Origin: Thermovibrio ammonificans HB-1
GTDB taxonomy: Bacteria; Aquificota; Aquificia; Desulfurobacteriales; Desulfurobacteriaceae
Reading direction: 5' to 3'
Length of the DNA stretch: 64,000 bases
Assembly (NCBI RefSeq): GCF_000185805.1
Contig: NC_014926.1
Location: 1,072,418-1,136,417, forward strand
Position numbers and translations under genes: made by a program. Positions 55,701 to 63,411 of this stretch are shown one piece after another (the first letter of the stretch is position 1; each line of letters starts with the position of its first letter). The notes under the pieces were generated by a model that made no database searches, was not told where the DNA came from, and saw nothing but the letters and a program-made list of their open reading frames with translations.

Positions 55701-56414
55701 TAAGTAATCTAAGCTGCACCATCCACCACGGGAACAATTACACTTAGAGTAGCAGTGGTTTTTACAGTAACTATCACTATGACCTTCACTCTTACATTTG
55801 CTGTAACACCTTGAAAGACACTTCGGGCAATCACTATCGTAATCTAAACAAACTGTAGAGCCGGGATAGATAACAAGCCCTATTCGGGGTTTTTCCCTTC
55901 TTCTCTCTAATTTCTGAAGGATTCCTTCTACTTCCCCCGTTTCAGGGTTGTAAGAAGAGACATCTGTTGCTTTTATATAAAGGGTATTTCCTTTTTTATC
56001 TGTAGCAGCAAGTTCCACATATCTATCTCCATAAAACTCAACTACCTTCCCTCCGGTGAGTATCCACCTAAGAATATCTATACGGGTCATATACTCTCTA
56101 TTAAGCTTGCTACCGAGTTTACTTTTTCCCTTGTACTTAGAACAAAGGGTCCAAACTTTTCTCCCATGAATCGTAGACTTACAATAATATCTATCGGGAA
56201 TGAAATAGCCGTAATAAACACTCTTCTTCTTCCCTTCATATGCCTTCCAAGCCATACTGCCGCTGTAGTCGAGTGCCAACATAACGTTGGCAAAGGCCCC
56301 CTTCTGAATAAAGGGAGGTACCGCACAGTAGTCGGAGGGGGCGGTTGCTCCGGCAGGTTTTACAAGCAGGCCCAAAGCCACTAAAACGGTTATTATCAAG
56401 GAAAGCAGCCTCAT
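52737..56414 (-). CDS. pilY1: PilY1-like type IV pilus tip adhesin
   Basis: 1225 residues. Signal peptide (LLSLIITVLVALGLLVKPAGA), von Willebrand A domain with a MIDAS Asp49-x-Ser51-x-Ser53 (LALDYSGSM), and a C-terminal PilY1 beta-propeller from about residue 690 with the calcium loop DVNGDGSTDYVFFG; further EF-like loops LDEDGDGYP and DANGDGLPDNY in the middle. A Cys-rich insert (10 Cys in residues 189-233, at 55716-55850) lies in the vWA part. It acts in pilus extension, adhesion and surface sensing. The N-terminal third is visibly richer in A+T than the rest. Confidence 0.92.
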   Translation of the reverse strand: MRLLSLIITVLVALGLLVKPAGATAPSDYCAVPPFIQKGAFANVMLALDYSGSMAWKAYEGKKKSVYYGYFIPDRYYCKSTIHGRKVWTLCSKYKGKSKLGSKLNREYMTRIDILRWILTGGKVVEFYGDRYVELAATDKKGNTLYIKATDVSSYNPETGEVEGILQKLERRREKPRIGLVIYPGSTVCLDYDSDCPKCLSRCYSKCKSEGHSDSYCKNHCYSKCNCSRGGWCSLDYLNPIRDWVYPTYDYSKIIDLINNEVPNGGTPTGEVLDEIKRYFAREDGVWNFGFRKSDPNYLDPYTFDVDGQKVEVHCAKNFTVLISDGAWNGHIFSAERACPSCDNNSKCVKDPVDTNVRYSCAIDPAVPAYDMHVNDLVDTLTGVQNVDVYTVAAFMSTKECKGDKDSCYGVKSLENTAIFGGFLDEDGDGYPCNYSSVPPAPVCSDTKSAPCGSFNDVEPACSEWDANGDGLPDNYFEGSDPEQLKAAIESVFYKILQRASGTSVMGLPEKSKLGFTLQQSVFYTMKNIYDPDTDRYYQVTWPGYLYTWWFYNTRTNQNIREDTNENLVLDVDKDRILEWAIEDNNLKIKIYEPKADGSRGDLVTTVDSFDSPELHPLWEEGEILAETPGSDRNIFTTTTGSNKVPFTVANLNDFKQLLGTDPNLFPACVLNPDGTVNYEKLVKFVRGEPVDFSNCRNLACGKDRIWKLGDIDYSTPTIVNYGNYNVVFVGANDGMLHAFLAGYVKKNAGDTKHPVAIQNSSTDDTTDKLGEELWAFIPKDALPYLRFLTGKDYCHTYFVDLTPQVYTVNGRKILIGGMRLGGAACVGGDNCVKPPADTCSSASCTGLSAYFALDVTNPQPDGVKVLWEFTAPGLGFTYSGPSLIRKGDKAYLMFVSGPETYNGDSNQPLKVFVVDLLSGKEVATFDTFIPAGSTTGRVINDAFGGRLMSEGLDVNGDGSTDYVFFGYARKDGDMKNWKGGIVMADVRDPNPLNWKFYTYLDDAIPPVTARIKAAKCFSRYYIYFGTGRWFYKTDNVLPGQANRLYGLSLSCNGDSCTVVTDASDNSQNVCTDAANGVIRGWYIELNTQDEGYFKERDISDPTTTDQNVVLFTTIEPTDDICSSGGRTRVWALNCATGGSILEDCSTYGINKVYGTLLLQLSGANIQQITIKFDKQNQVNNVAQVFTSAGNRATSWYTGIAPESAPPFIAPGSRLVGTLLLWLER

Positions 56415-56734
56415 CTTTCTCCTCCCTTAAGAGGCTTACAGGTTATAGTGGTTCCGAAAGCTTTACACTTAAGGAGCGTTCCCTCCGGGTAAGAGGGTGC
56501 ACCTTCAACTTCAAGTAGTGAGTTCCTAAAGGTAACGAAATTTGTTTGAATGGTCAGCGGAGAGCTCGCCACAACTCGGGCGGTAAAGGTGACCACCTCT
56601 CCGAATACCTGTTCTCCCCACTCCATTTTTTTTAGGTGTCTCTCCTGTTTAAACTTTGGTTCATCGGCATTCGAAGACGAAAACAGACTACCGCCTAAAA
56701 GGAGGGCTGTTATTATTAGAGCCATTTTCCTCAT
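56411..56734 (-). CDS. Small exported protein preceding pilY1
   Basis: 107 residues with a signal peptide (MRKMALIITALLLGGSLFSSSNA) and a short beta-rich domain (VFGEVVTFTARVVASSPLTIQTNFV; two Cys in LLKCKAFGTTITCKPL). No family recognised. It overlaps pilY1 by 4 bases and so is part of the pilus operon. The ATG at 56734 is preceded by GGGGTGA; an in-frame ATG 5 codons upstream is weaker. Confidence 0.65.
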   Translation of the reverse strand: MRKMALIITALLLGGSLFSSSNADEPKFKQERHLKKMEWGEQVFGEVVTFTARVVASSPLTIQTNFVTFRNSLLEVEGAPSYPEGTLLKCKAFGTTITCKPLKGGER

Positions 56735-56803
56735 AATCACCCCACGCATCCGGTTCTCAATCTTAAGTTTAGTAATAATAGGTGAAAAAATCGTGAAACC
56801 AAA

Positions 56804-57769
56804 CTACTTAACGTAAACCCTTACCTTAAAGAGCTTCCTCCCCGGTATAACCTCCAGCTTCCAGTTTAGCCTTTCTGCAAGGAAATGGGCCAGCTTCAGC
56901 CCTATTCCGCTTCCGGGTGTAGTTATCCCTGGGTCGTTTTCAATCTCTATAATCGGCTTAGAACCCTCAAAGTTTAAAGAAATTTTTACAAAACTCCTCG
57001 AGTATTTAAATGCATTTTCTATCAGTATTTGAAAGATACTCTCCACTTCTCTCCGTTTTGCCTTAACAGTAAAATGGGGTAAAACAAGCTCCAGTTTTTT
57101 ATCCGGAAAAAGCGAGTGATACTTTAGGGCAAGTTTCTCTAAAATCGGGCCGATATCTACGTTCTCTTTCTCTGCATCCTCTTCAAAAGTTGAGATATAA
57201 TTCAAACTTTTTTTAAAATCGCTCTCCAGTATCGAATACGCCTGCTTAATTCTGGACAGAGCCTTCTCGTTAGGGCACTTCATCTCAAGTATCTCAAGGT
57301 TTATTTTGTTTAATGACAAAAAATTCCCCAGTTTATGGGTAAAAAGCAGGAAAAAGGTTTTGACCAGCTCCTTGGCCTCCTTTTCCCGCTTTATAAAGAG
57401 GGTAACCGTTTTGTAGGCTACGAGAATGGTAAGAACCACTATTGGAACTTCCCATATAAACAGGTAAAAGGCAAAGCGGCGAAGCTCACTCTGAACGTAA
57501 TCTTCGTTCACGAAGAAAAACTCATCGTTCACCTTGCCCGCAACGCTCCACCTCTCCCCGGGGGGCTTAGGGGATATAACGATATAGGGCGGGAGCTTGA
57601 GGGAGACTCCGTAATCTACGGCGAGCTTGTATAGCTCAACTTCCGAGTCTATCTTCTCGAGAATCTGCCTTTTATAGTTTGAAAGGGCAACGAGGTTAAC
57701 AACGGAAAGGCCCAAAGAGAGGATAAGCGTCAGGAGAACTAAAAGTTTTATCTCTGCCCTTACTTTCAT
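56804..57769 (-). CDS. Membrane sensor histidine kinase with atypical H-box
   Basis: 321 residues: two membrane helices (about 8-30 and 100-122) flanking a short periplasmic loop, then a kinase core. The H-box reads FTHKLGNFLSLNKINLEIL instead of HExRTP; the N box is LIENAFKYS, the G1 box is IENDPGI rather than DxGxG, and G2 is GSGIGLKLAHFLAE. It overlaps its response regulator gene by 4 bases. Placed between the lpt and pilus genes. Confidence 0.85.
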   Translation of the reverse strand: MKVRAEIKLLVLLTLILSLGLSVVNLVALSNYKRQILEKIDSEVELYKLAVDYGVSLKLPPYIVISPKPPGERWSVAGKVNDEFFFVNEDYVQSELRRFAFYLFIWEVPIVVLTILVAYKTVTLFIKREKEAKELVKTFFLLFTHKLGNFLSLNKINLEILEMKCPNEKALSRIKQAYSILESDFKKSLNYISTFEEDAEKENVDIGPILEKLALKYHSLFPDKKLELVLPHFTVKAKRREVESIFQILIENAFKYSRSFVKISLNFEGSKPIIEIENDPGITTPGSGIGLKLAHFLAERLNWKLEVIPGRKLFKVRVYVK

Positions 57770-58410
57770 TCCACAAGCTGGTATCCGCGACCCTTATAGG
57801 TTTTTATAGCTCCCGGGGGAAGTATCTTTCGGAGCTCCTTTATGTAGGCCCTGAGGACGTCTTCACCGACGTCCTTTCCCTTCCAAACGTAGGAGATAAT
57901 CCTCTCCTTTGGAAGAATCTCTCCCCTGTGCCTGAGGAGGAAGGTAAGGAGCTCCCAAGCGGTTTTGGAGACCTTTATCTCCTCGTTACCCCGTTTAATT
58001 ACTCCCCGGGCAAGGTCTATCTCGAGGTCGCCGATTCTCTCTACCTCGCCTCTGGTTCGTCTTCTTGCAAGGACTTTCAGGCGAAGCAGAAGCTCCTTCG
58101 GCTCAAAAGGTTTCGTTAGGTAGTCATCGGCTCCCCTGTTAAAGCAGAGCTCTTTATCCTCTATGCGCTGTTTTGCGGTAAGGATGAGCACTGGAAGGTC
58201 GGGCTTGCGCCTCTTTATATCGAGGAGCAGGTCTTCCCCCCGATAGTAGCGGAGCATAAGGTCGAGAACAACAACGTCGTAAAGGTTGAGGTCTTCAAAC
58301 TCTAAGGCCCTCTCGTCTTTAAGCCATTTAACCTCTATACCGTGTGTTACGAGAAACTCCTCTACAGACTCTCCGAGCAGTTCGTTATCCTCTATGAAGA
58401 GAACCCGCAT
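57766..58410 (-). CDS. OmpR/PhoB-family response regulator
   Basis: 214 residues: receiver with Asp50 (YDVVVLDLM), LILTAKQ and LTKPF, and a winged-helix output domain (LSKTAWELLTFLLRHRGEIL-like, here KVSKTAWELLTFLLRHRGEILPKERI). Works with the adjoining kinase. Six bases after lptB. Confidence 0.92.
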   Translation of the reverse strand: MRVLFIEDNELLGESVEEFLVTHGIEVKWLKDERALEFEDLNLYDVVVLDLMLRYYRGEDLLLDIKRRKPDLPVLILTAKQRIEDKELCFNRGADDYLTKPFEPKELLLRLKVLARRRTRGEVERIGDLEIDLARGVIKRGNEEIKVSKTAWELLTFLLRHRGEILPKERIISYVWKGKDVGEDVLRAYIKELRKILPPGAIKTYKGRGYQLVE

Positions 58411-58416
58411 GGCACC

Positions 58417-59163
58417 CTACAGTGAGAAGTCCTCCCCGAGGTATATCTCTCTAACGAGTTCTTGGTTTGCCACCTCGTGGGGCTTTCCCGATGCTATAAC
58501 TTTACCATGAGCTATGATATAGGCTCTATCTATAATTTTTAAAGTTTCGCGGACGTTGTGGTCGGTTATGAGTATTCCTATGTCCATCTCTTTCAGTTCC
58601 TTTATAAGGCCCTGAATGTCGGAAACGGCTATAGGGTCTATTCCTGCAAAGGGCTCGTCGAGAAGGAGAAACTTCGGGTTGATTGTAAGGGCCCTGGCTA
58701 TCTCTAAGCGCCGCCTCTCACCTCCGGATAAAGAGGCGGCTTTCTGTTTCCTCAGGTGGGCAATACCGAACCTGTTAAGCAGTGAATCGGTTTTCTCCTC
58801 TATCTCTCCCTTAGAGTAACCGTGCATCTCAAGAACGGCCTTGATGTTGTCTTCCACGGTGAGTTTTCTGAAGACCGAAGGTTCCTGGGGCAGGTAGGAA
58901 AGACCTTTTAGGGCCCTTTCGTAGGTGGGAAGCTCTGTTACGTCCTCTTCCCCTATGAGAACCCTACCGCCGTCGGGCTTGACCAAGCCGACGATACAGT
59001 AGAAGGTGGTGGTTTTACCGGCACCGTTTGGCCCGAGCAGGCCGACAACTTCTCCCTCCATTACCTCAACGGTAACGTTGTCTACAACGGTTTTCTTACC
59101 GTAGCGTTTGGTTATACGCTCTGCCCTAAGGCAGTTAAGGTCGGGTGGAGTTACCGTTTCCAA
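58417..59163 (-). CDS. lptB: LPS export ABC ATPase LptB
   Basis: 248 residues from TTG. Walker A GPNGAGKTT, signature LSGGERRRLEIARAL, Walker B FLLLDEPFAGIDPIAV, and the LptB YLPQEPSVFRKLTVEDNI stretch. Powers extraction of LPS from the inner membrane. The TTG is backed by AGGAGAG 5-6 bases upstream, inside the lptA end (29-base overlap). Confidence 0.96.
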   Translation of the reverse strand: METVTPPDLNCLRAERITKRYGKKTVVDNVTVEVMEGEVVGLLGPNGAGKTTTFYCIVGLVKPDGGRVLIGEEDVTELPTYERALKGLSYLPQEPSVFRKLTVEDNIKAVLEMHGYSKGEIEEKTDSLLNRFGIAHLRKQKAASLSGGERRRLEIARALTINPKFLLLDEPFAGIDPIAVSDIQGLIKELKEMDIGILITDHNVRETLKIIDRAYIIAHGKVIASGKPHEVANQELVREIYLGEDFSL

Positions 59164-59656
59164 CTCTGCTCTCCTGGGGGTAGATAACCGTTTTGACTTT
59201 CTGTTTTAGGCCTACAACCTCTACCCTGCCATCTCTGTAGGCTATTATTTTGTCGCCTATCAGAACGTTTTTACCCTGTTTAAGCTTTGCGTTACCCAAG
59301 AGGACTACCTTCTCCTGCATCGGGTAGTAGATGAGCTCGTCGCACCACCCCTCACCTCGGGGGTCTTTAACGTGGACGTTACCTTCAACTACTATTTTCG
59401 TAATCCGGGTTTTGGCGGGCCCAAAGTAGATTATAAGTTTGTCGCCCGTGATTACGGTGGAACCGTGCTGGGCCACAACGCTCCCTATGTAAACGGCCTG
59501 CCGTTTTTTGTCGTTGTAGATAAGTTCCTGAGCCTCCACAACAACCGGCAAGTTTTTGTTGACCTCTATCTTCTTCAAAGGGGTACCGGCGTGAGCAAAC
59601 TCAACGGCAGGGCTGACCAAGAGAACCGTCAAGAAGAGAAACACTACTTTCCTCAT
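59135..59656 (-). CDS. lptA: LPS transport periplasmic protein LptA
   Basis: 173 residues: signal peptide (FLFLTVLLVSPAVEFAHA) and an OstA beta-jellyroll (VVVEAQELIYNDKKRQAVYIGSVVAQHG, VEGNVHVKDPRGEGWCDELIYYPMQEKVVLLGNAKLKQG). Forms the periplasmic bridge for LPS. Overlaps lptC by 4 bases. Confidence 0.93.
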   Translation of the reverse strand: MRKVVFLFLTVLLVSPAVEFAHAGTPLKKIEVNKNLPVVVEAQELIYNDKKRQAVYIGSVVAQHGSTVITGDKLIIYFGPAKTRITKIVVEGNVHVKDPRGEGWCDELIYYPMQEKVVLLGNAKLKQGKNVLIGDKIIAYRDGRVEVVGLKQKVKTVIYPQESRVGNGNSTRP

Positions 59657-60183
59657 TTCAACGCTCCGTAGAGAACCGATTTTACTTTTCCCTTGATTAT
59701 AACCACCCCTTTATCCACCTTGACAGTACAGGATGCCCCTACCGTGCTCCCCTTGCCCGGGGCGGTAGCGGTGCAGGTTGTAAGGCTTTTAAAGGTTGCA
59801 GTTTTCAGGTTGTAAACACCCCGACCGGTGTAAGCCGTGTAGTTTGCAGTAACAAGGCGAGGGGATATAAGGTCTACAATCCCTTTATCCCTGAAGTAAA
59901 CGGCCGAATCTGCGTATATTTTCACGGGCTCCTTAAGGTAAACGGTTAGAACGGGCTCTTTAAGGTAGATTTTGTCCTTATCTACCATTTGAGCTTCGGG
60001 GGCCGAGAGGGTCCAAACCCTTTTACCGGTAGATTCAAGGGTGAAGTTCTCTATGGTCTGCCTCTGGTGGACTTTAACTTTTACTTTAAGGGGCGGCTCT
60101 TCCCTCCGGGATAGGAAGAGAACAAGGGGAAGGAGCGACAAAAAGGCGAGGAGAACGGCAAGCCTGTAGAGCTTACGTCTCAT
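59653..60183 (-). CDS. lptC: LPS export protein LptC
   Basis: 176 residues: N-terminal anchor (LAVLLAFLSLLPLVLFL) and a beta-jellyroll (ENFTLESTGKRVWTLSAPEAQMVDKDKIYLKEPVLTVY). Bridges LptBFG to LptA. Overlaps kdsC by 11 bases. Sequence is diverged; position between kdsC and lptA settles the call. Confidence 0.88.
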   Translation of the reverse strand: MRRKLYRLAVLLAFLSLLPLVLFLSRREEPPLKVKVKVHQRQTIENFTLESTGKRVWTLSAPEAQMVDKDKIYLKEPVLTVYLKEPVKIYADSAVYFRDKGIVDLISPRLVTANYTAYTGRGVYNLKTATFKSLTTCTATAPGKGSTVGASCTVKVDKGVVIIKGKVKSVLYGALK

Positions 60184-60646
60184 CTACGCGCTCTTTTATA
60201 AGGTAGTCGATAAACTCCCTTACAGCACCCTTCCCTCCGGGGTAACGGGAAACGAAGTTAACGGCAACTTTTACCTCGGGAACGGCATCCTTCGGAGCAC
60301 CCGATACTCCGACCCTCTTCAGAAGGGGCAGGTCGGGAAGGTCGTCGCCCATGGCGGCAATTTGAGCGTCGTTTAGGGAGAGCTCCCGTTTTACCTCCTG
60401 GTAGAGGGAGAGCTTATCCGATACTCCCTGGTATATACGGGTTACTCCGAGCTCCCTAAAGCGCTTTTCCACTATGGAGCTGAATCTGCCGGAGATTAGA
60501 ATCACCTCTATTCCGGTGTTAAGGGCACGGACTATGCCGTAGCCGTCTTTTACGTTGAAGCTCTTTAACTCTCTGCCAAAGATGTCGTAGGTTATAGTCC
60601 CGTCTGTGAGGACGCCGTCTACGTCGAGGATAAGCGCCTTTATCAT
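60173..60646 (-). CDS. kdsC: KDO-8-phosphate phosphatase KdsC
   Basis: 157 residues of the HAD family without cap: LILDVDGVLTDGTITYD (nucleophile Asp), VILISGRFS, and AAMGDDLPDLPLLKRVG. Releases KDO for LPS core synthesis. Directly upstream of lptC as in many Gram-negative genomes. Confidence 0.94.
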   Translation of the reverse strand: MIKALILDVDGVLTDGTITYDIFGRELKSFNVKDGYGIVRALNTGIEVILISGRFSSIVEKRFRELGVTRIYQGVSDKLSLYQEVKRELSLNDAQIAAMGDDLPDLPLLKRVGVSGAPKDAVPEVKVAVNFVSRYPGGKGAVREFIDYLIKERVDET

Positions 60647-61194
60647 AGCGGAAGCTCCTCTTGGGAAACCGGTAAGTAGTTCGTGAACTCTACATTAACA
60701 TTTACGCATTTTACACGATTAAGGTGACAGCCGCAGAAAACTCCGTAGGGGTTGAAGTGGACGTGGCCGTGAATAAGGAGAGAGGCTCCGGTGGAGCGGA
60801 ATTCCCGGGTTATACGGGCCTGAAGCTCACAGTAGCGGTAGGTCCGTAAATCCTTCGAAGGAAAGTGGCACAGCAGAAGCCTCTTTCCCTTAATTTCTAA
60901 GGCCAGGGAGAAGTCGTAAATCTCGTCAAAGTAGTCTGAAAGCTTCTCCCCCAAAGGCCAGTCGTGATTACCACAAATAAGCACCTTCCTCCCCGGCAGG
61001 GAGCGCCAGCGTTCCTTAAAGCCCTCCACCTCTCTCCAGAGGAAGTCCCCGAGGACAAAAAGGGTGTCCCCTTCCCTTAAAACTCTTTCAAGGTTAGAGA
61101 GGATTAGCTCCTCAAAACCCTCTCTCCTCTTTAGAGGGCAGAGCTTCAGTATGTTCCTATGAAAAAAGTGGGTGTCGGAAATGAAGTAGAACAT
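60643..61194 (-). CDS. Calcineurin-like metallophosphoesterase
   Basis: 183 residues. Metal motifs ISDTHFFHRNIL, LGDFLW, ICGNHDWP and HGHVHFNP. Substrate unknown. The ATG has no Shine-Dalgarno; a TATATT 7 bases before it suggests a leaderless transcript. Overlaps kdsC by 4 bases. Confidence 0.88.
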   Translation of the reverse strand: MFYFISDTHFFHRNILKLCPLKRREGFEELILSNLERVLREGDTLFVLGDFLWREVEGFKERWRSLPGRKVLICGNHDWPLGEKLSDYFDEIYDFSLALEIKGKRLLLCHFPSKDLRTYRYCELQARITREFRSTGASLLIHGHVHFNPYGVFCGCHLNRVKCVNVNVEFTNYLPVSQEELPL

Positions 61195-61201
61195 GAGGCT
61201 A

Positions 61202-61207
61202 AATATA
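61202..61207 (-). promoter_or_regulatory. Candidate -10 box for a leaderless phosphoesterase-kdsC-lpt transcript
   Basis: TATATT on the minus strand, followed after exactly 7 bases (TAGCCTC) by the ATG at 61194. Same geometry as the murJ -10. It lies just after the peroxidase terminator, where a new promoter is needed. Confidence 0.5.
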
Positions 61208-61209
61208 GC

Positions 61210-61232
61210 AAAAGGCCCGCTAAAGGCGGGCC
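61210..61232 (-). terminator. Intrinsic terminator of the cytochrome c peroxidase gene
   Basis: On the minus strand: stem GGCCCGC/GCGGGCC with CTTTA loop followed by TTTT. Six bases after the gene's stop codon. Confidence 0.8.
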
Positions 61233-61238
61233 CTGAGT

Positions 61239-62483
61239 TTACTCGGGGTTGTTCCCGGGCAGCTGAGGAACCGTTCTTGCCTCGAGGGGAACTTCTCCCG
61301 TAAGGGAGCGGAGGAATGCGGCAATCTTTTCGGCCTGCTCGTCGGTAAGCTTCTTACCGAGCTCCTTCTGGGCCATAATCTTAACCGCTTCTTCCAGGCT
61401 GTTTACAGAACCGTCGTGGAAGTAGGGAGCGGTAACTCCAACGTTAAGCAGCTGGGCGGTGCGGAACTTGTACTTATCGGCGGGGTTCTTAGTTACCCTG
61501 TAGCGGCCCAAGTCGTTGTTCCACTTAAACTTGTGGAACTGACCGTCGGAGAGGACCGGACCGTTGTGGCAAGCCGTACAGCCGAACTTAACAAAAAGTG
61601 CCATTCCCTCCTTCTGCTCCTTGGTGAGGGCGTTCTCGTCTCCGAGGAGGTAGCGCTGGAAGGGAGAGTTGGGAGTATTGAGGGTTCTCTCAAAGGCCGC
61701 TATGGCCTTTGCAACGTTGTCAAAGGTCACAGGGTCTTTCTCTCCGGGGAAAGCCTCTTTAAAGAGCTTCACGTACTCGGGTATCGCTTTAAGCCTGCGG
61801 ACAACAATCTCGGGCGTAGAGTTCATCTCTACGTGGGCCTGTATCGGACCCTTTGCCTGAGCCTCAAGCGTTGGTGCCCTACCGTCCCAGAACTGAACCC
61901 TTAAAAAGCCGGAGTTCAAGGTTGTGGGAGCGTTCCTTCCTCCGGTTCTCCAGTGGTCTCCCCTGGAAGTGGGCAGGTTATCGTCTCCGCCTATGGCCAG
62001 GTTGTGGCAGGTGTTACAGGAGATAAGCTTGCTCCTTGAGAGCCTCGGGTCGTAGTAGAGCATCTTACCGAGCTTCACCTTGGCAGGGGTAAGGGCGTTA
62101 TCTGCAGGGATGGGCGGAAGGGCGGGAAGGGGTGTGAAGAACTTTTTATACTTGGCGTAAGGGTCGGCCGAAGAGGCCTTAGTTGTTGCAGAGCTGAAGG
62201 AGTGGAACTTTACCCCTTTTTTGGCTCCGAAAGAGGGAGCTCCGCCGAAAAGCTCACGGGCTGCCATGCCGTACCTTAAGCCGGGAGGCATCTTACCGGC
62301 CTGAACCATCTTACGAACTGCGGCCATAAACTCCTGCTTAGTATGGAACTTCTTGAGAAGCTGCTCCTTTGAAGGCGCTACAGTCCCGTTGTGACAACCG
62401 CTACAGTTTGTCTCCCAAACGCCGGCAAAGGAGGCAGTTGCAGAAAGAAGCGATATGGTGAGAGCGGCAAGGAGTCTCTTCAT
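61239..62483 (-). CDS. Tri-haem cytochrome c peroxidase (MauG/CcpA family)
   Basis: 414 residues: signal peptide (LLAALTISLLSATASFA), then three CxxCH haem sites: CSGCH near the N-terminus in an extra about 90-residue domain, CNTCH (low-potential haem of the canonical domain) and CTACH (high-potential haem). Canonical bacterial peroxidases are di-haem, so this is a tri-haem form with an added electron-entry haem. It reduces H2O2 in the periplasm. The ATG at 62483 follows AGGAGGGG; the frame stays open upstream to 62555. Confidence 0.92.
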   Translation of the reverse strand: MKRLLAALTISLLSATASFAGVWETNCSGCHNGTVAPSKEQLLKKFHTKQEFMAAVRKMVQAGKMPPGLRYGMAARELFGGAPSFGAKKGVKFHSFSSATTKASSADPYAKYKKFFTPLPALPPIPADNALTPAKVKLGKMLYYDPRLSRSKLISCNTCHNLAIGGDDNLPTSRGDHWRTGGRNAPTTLNSGFLRVQFWDGRAPTLEAQAKGPIQAHVEMNSTPEIVVRRLKAIPEYVKLFKEAFPGEKDPVTFDNVAKAIAAFERTLNTPNSPFQRYLLGDENALTKEQKEGMALFVKFGCTACHNGPVLSDGQFHKFKWNNDLGRYRVTKNPADKYKFRTAQLLNVGVTAPYFHDGSVNSLEEAVKIMAQKELGKKLTDEQAEKIAAFLRSLTGEVPLEARTVPQLPGNNPE

Positions 62484-62526
62484 ACTCCCCTCCTGTGAAA
62501 AGTTTTCTGATTTAGAAGTTATTCTT

Positions 62527-62543
62527 TTGCAAGAAAGTTGCAA
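62527..62543. promoter_or_regulatory. TTGCAA repeat upstream of the peroxidase gene
   Basis: TTGCAA-GAAAG-TTGCAA, a dyad of two self-palindromic hexamers, lies 44-60 bases before the peroxidase ATG. A TTGACC on the minus strand (62555-62550) could be a -35 with the dyad over the -10 area. Possible repressor site; regulator unknown. Confidence 0.4.
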
Positions 62544-62551
62544 TAAAAGGG

Positions 62552-63169
62552 TCAAAAGAGATGGGAGACAACCTTTAAAGCGTCTGGCGGGGAACTGAAT
62601 AGGAAAACTTCTACATCGAGAAGCCTTTTCAGGGTGTCGTAGTTTGTATCTACGCTCTCGTCGTAACGGTTGGGGGAGTTTAAAACAACGCAGGCTACCT
62701 TTACACCCGCACTCTTTAAGGCACCAACGGTAAGAAGCGTGTGGTTGATAACCCCGAGCTTGTTAAGGGCAACAACTACCGTTCTTGCCGAAAGGGAAAC
62801 GGCAAGGTCAAGGTAGGTGTGCTCCCACGTTATCGGCACCATTACTCCGCCTGCCCCTTCAACAACGAGGGGCGAGTAAAGGGCGGAAAGCTCCTCAATC
62901 CTGCTCACAACGGCTTTAAAATCGACGGTAACCCCCTCAAGCTCCGCGGCCACCGCCGGGGCAAGGGGTCTTTTTAAGGAGTAAACCGGCTCAAGGTAAA
63001 CGCCGCTGGCCCGGGAGAGCAACAGGGCATCTTCACACTCGGGCTCACAGCCCGTTTCAACCGGCTTAAAGGCGGCCGCGTTGAAGCCGCTACCCCTTAA
63101 TGCCCGAACCAAAGAGGCGGTGAAGAAGCTCTTCCCTACTCCCGTATCGGTGCCGGTTACAAAGAGCAC
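62552..63169 (-). CDS. bioD: Dethiobiotin synthetase
   Basis: 205 residues from GTG. P-loop VTGTDTGVGKSFF, FKPVETGC, and VVEGAGGVMVPI are BioD signatures. Uses CO2 and ATP to close the ureido ring of dethiobiotin. No other bio gene is adjacent; it overlaps a flagellar-cluster gene by 13 bases. Confidence 0.94.
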   Translation of the reverse strand: MLFVTGTDTGVGKSFFTASLVRALRGSGFNAAAFKPVETGCEPECEDALLLSRASGVYLEPVYSLKRPLAPAVAAELEGVTVDFKAVVSRIEELSALYSPLVVEGAGGVMVPITWEHTYLDLAVSLSARTVVVALNKLGVINHTLLTVGALKSAGVKVACVVLNSPNRYDESVDTNYDTLKRLLDVEVFLFSSPPDALKVVSHLF

Positions 63170-63411
63170 TTCCCGTAAGACTCCTTAACCTTCTTGGAGT
63201 TTGAAAGCTGCTTCAGAAGTTCCTCTTCATTTAACTTGAGCTTTTTCTGGAGGGAGTCAAGGAGCAGGTAGAGCTCCCTCGCCTGAGCCGGAGAGAGAGA
63301 CGGAAGGAGCTCCGGAAGGCCCGAAAGCAGCTCCGAAGCCTTTTGGTAGTTACCGTTCTCAACCTCAACGATGAGGTTATCCAAAACCTTTTTTAGGCTA
63401 TCTTTTCCCAA
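63157..63411 (-). CDS. Small helical protein next to fliS (possibly FliT-like)
   Basis: 84 residues, TTG start inside the fliS end, almost all helix-forming with heptad-like Leu (ARELYLLLDSLQKKLKLNEEELLKQL). FliT chaperones often follow fliS, and the size fits, but no diagnostic motif is visible. Start uncertain, as no clear ribosome site is present. Confidence 0.55.
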   Translation of the reverse strand: MGKDSLKKVLDNLIVEVENGNYQKASELLSGLPELLPSLSPAQARELYLLLDSLQKKLKLNEEELLKQLSNSKKVKESYGKCSL

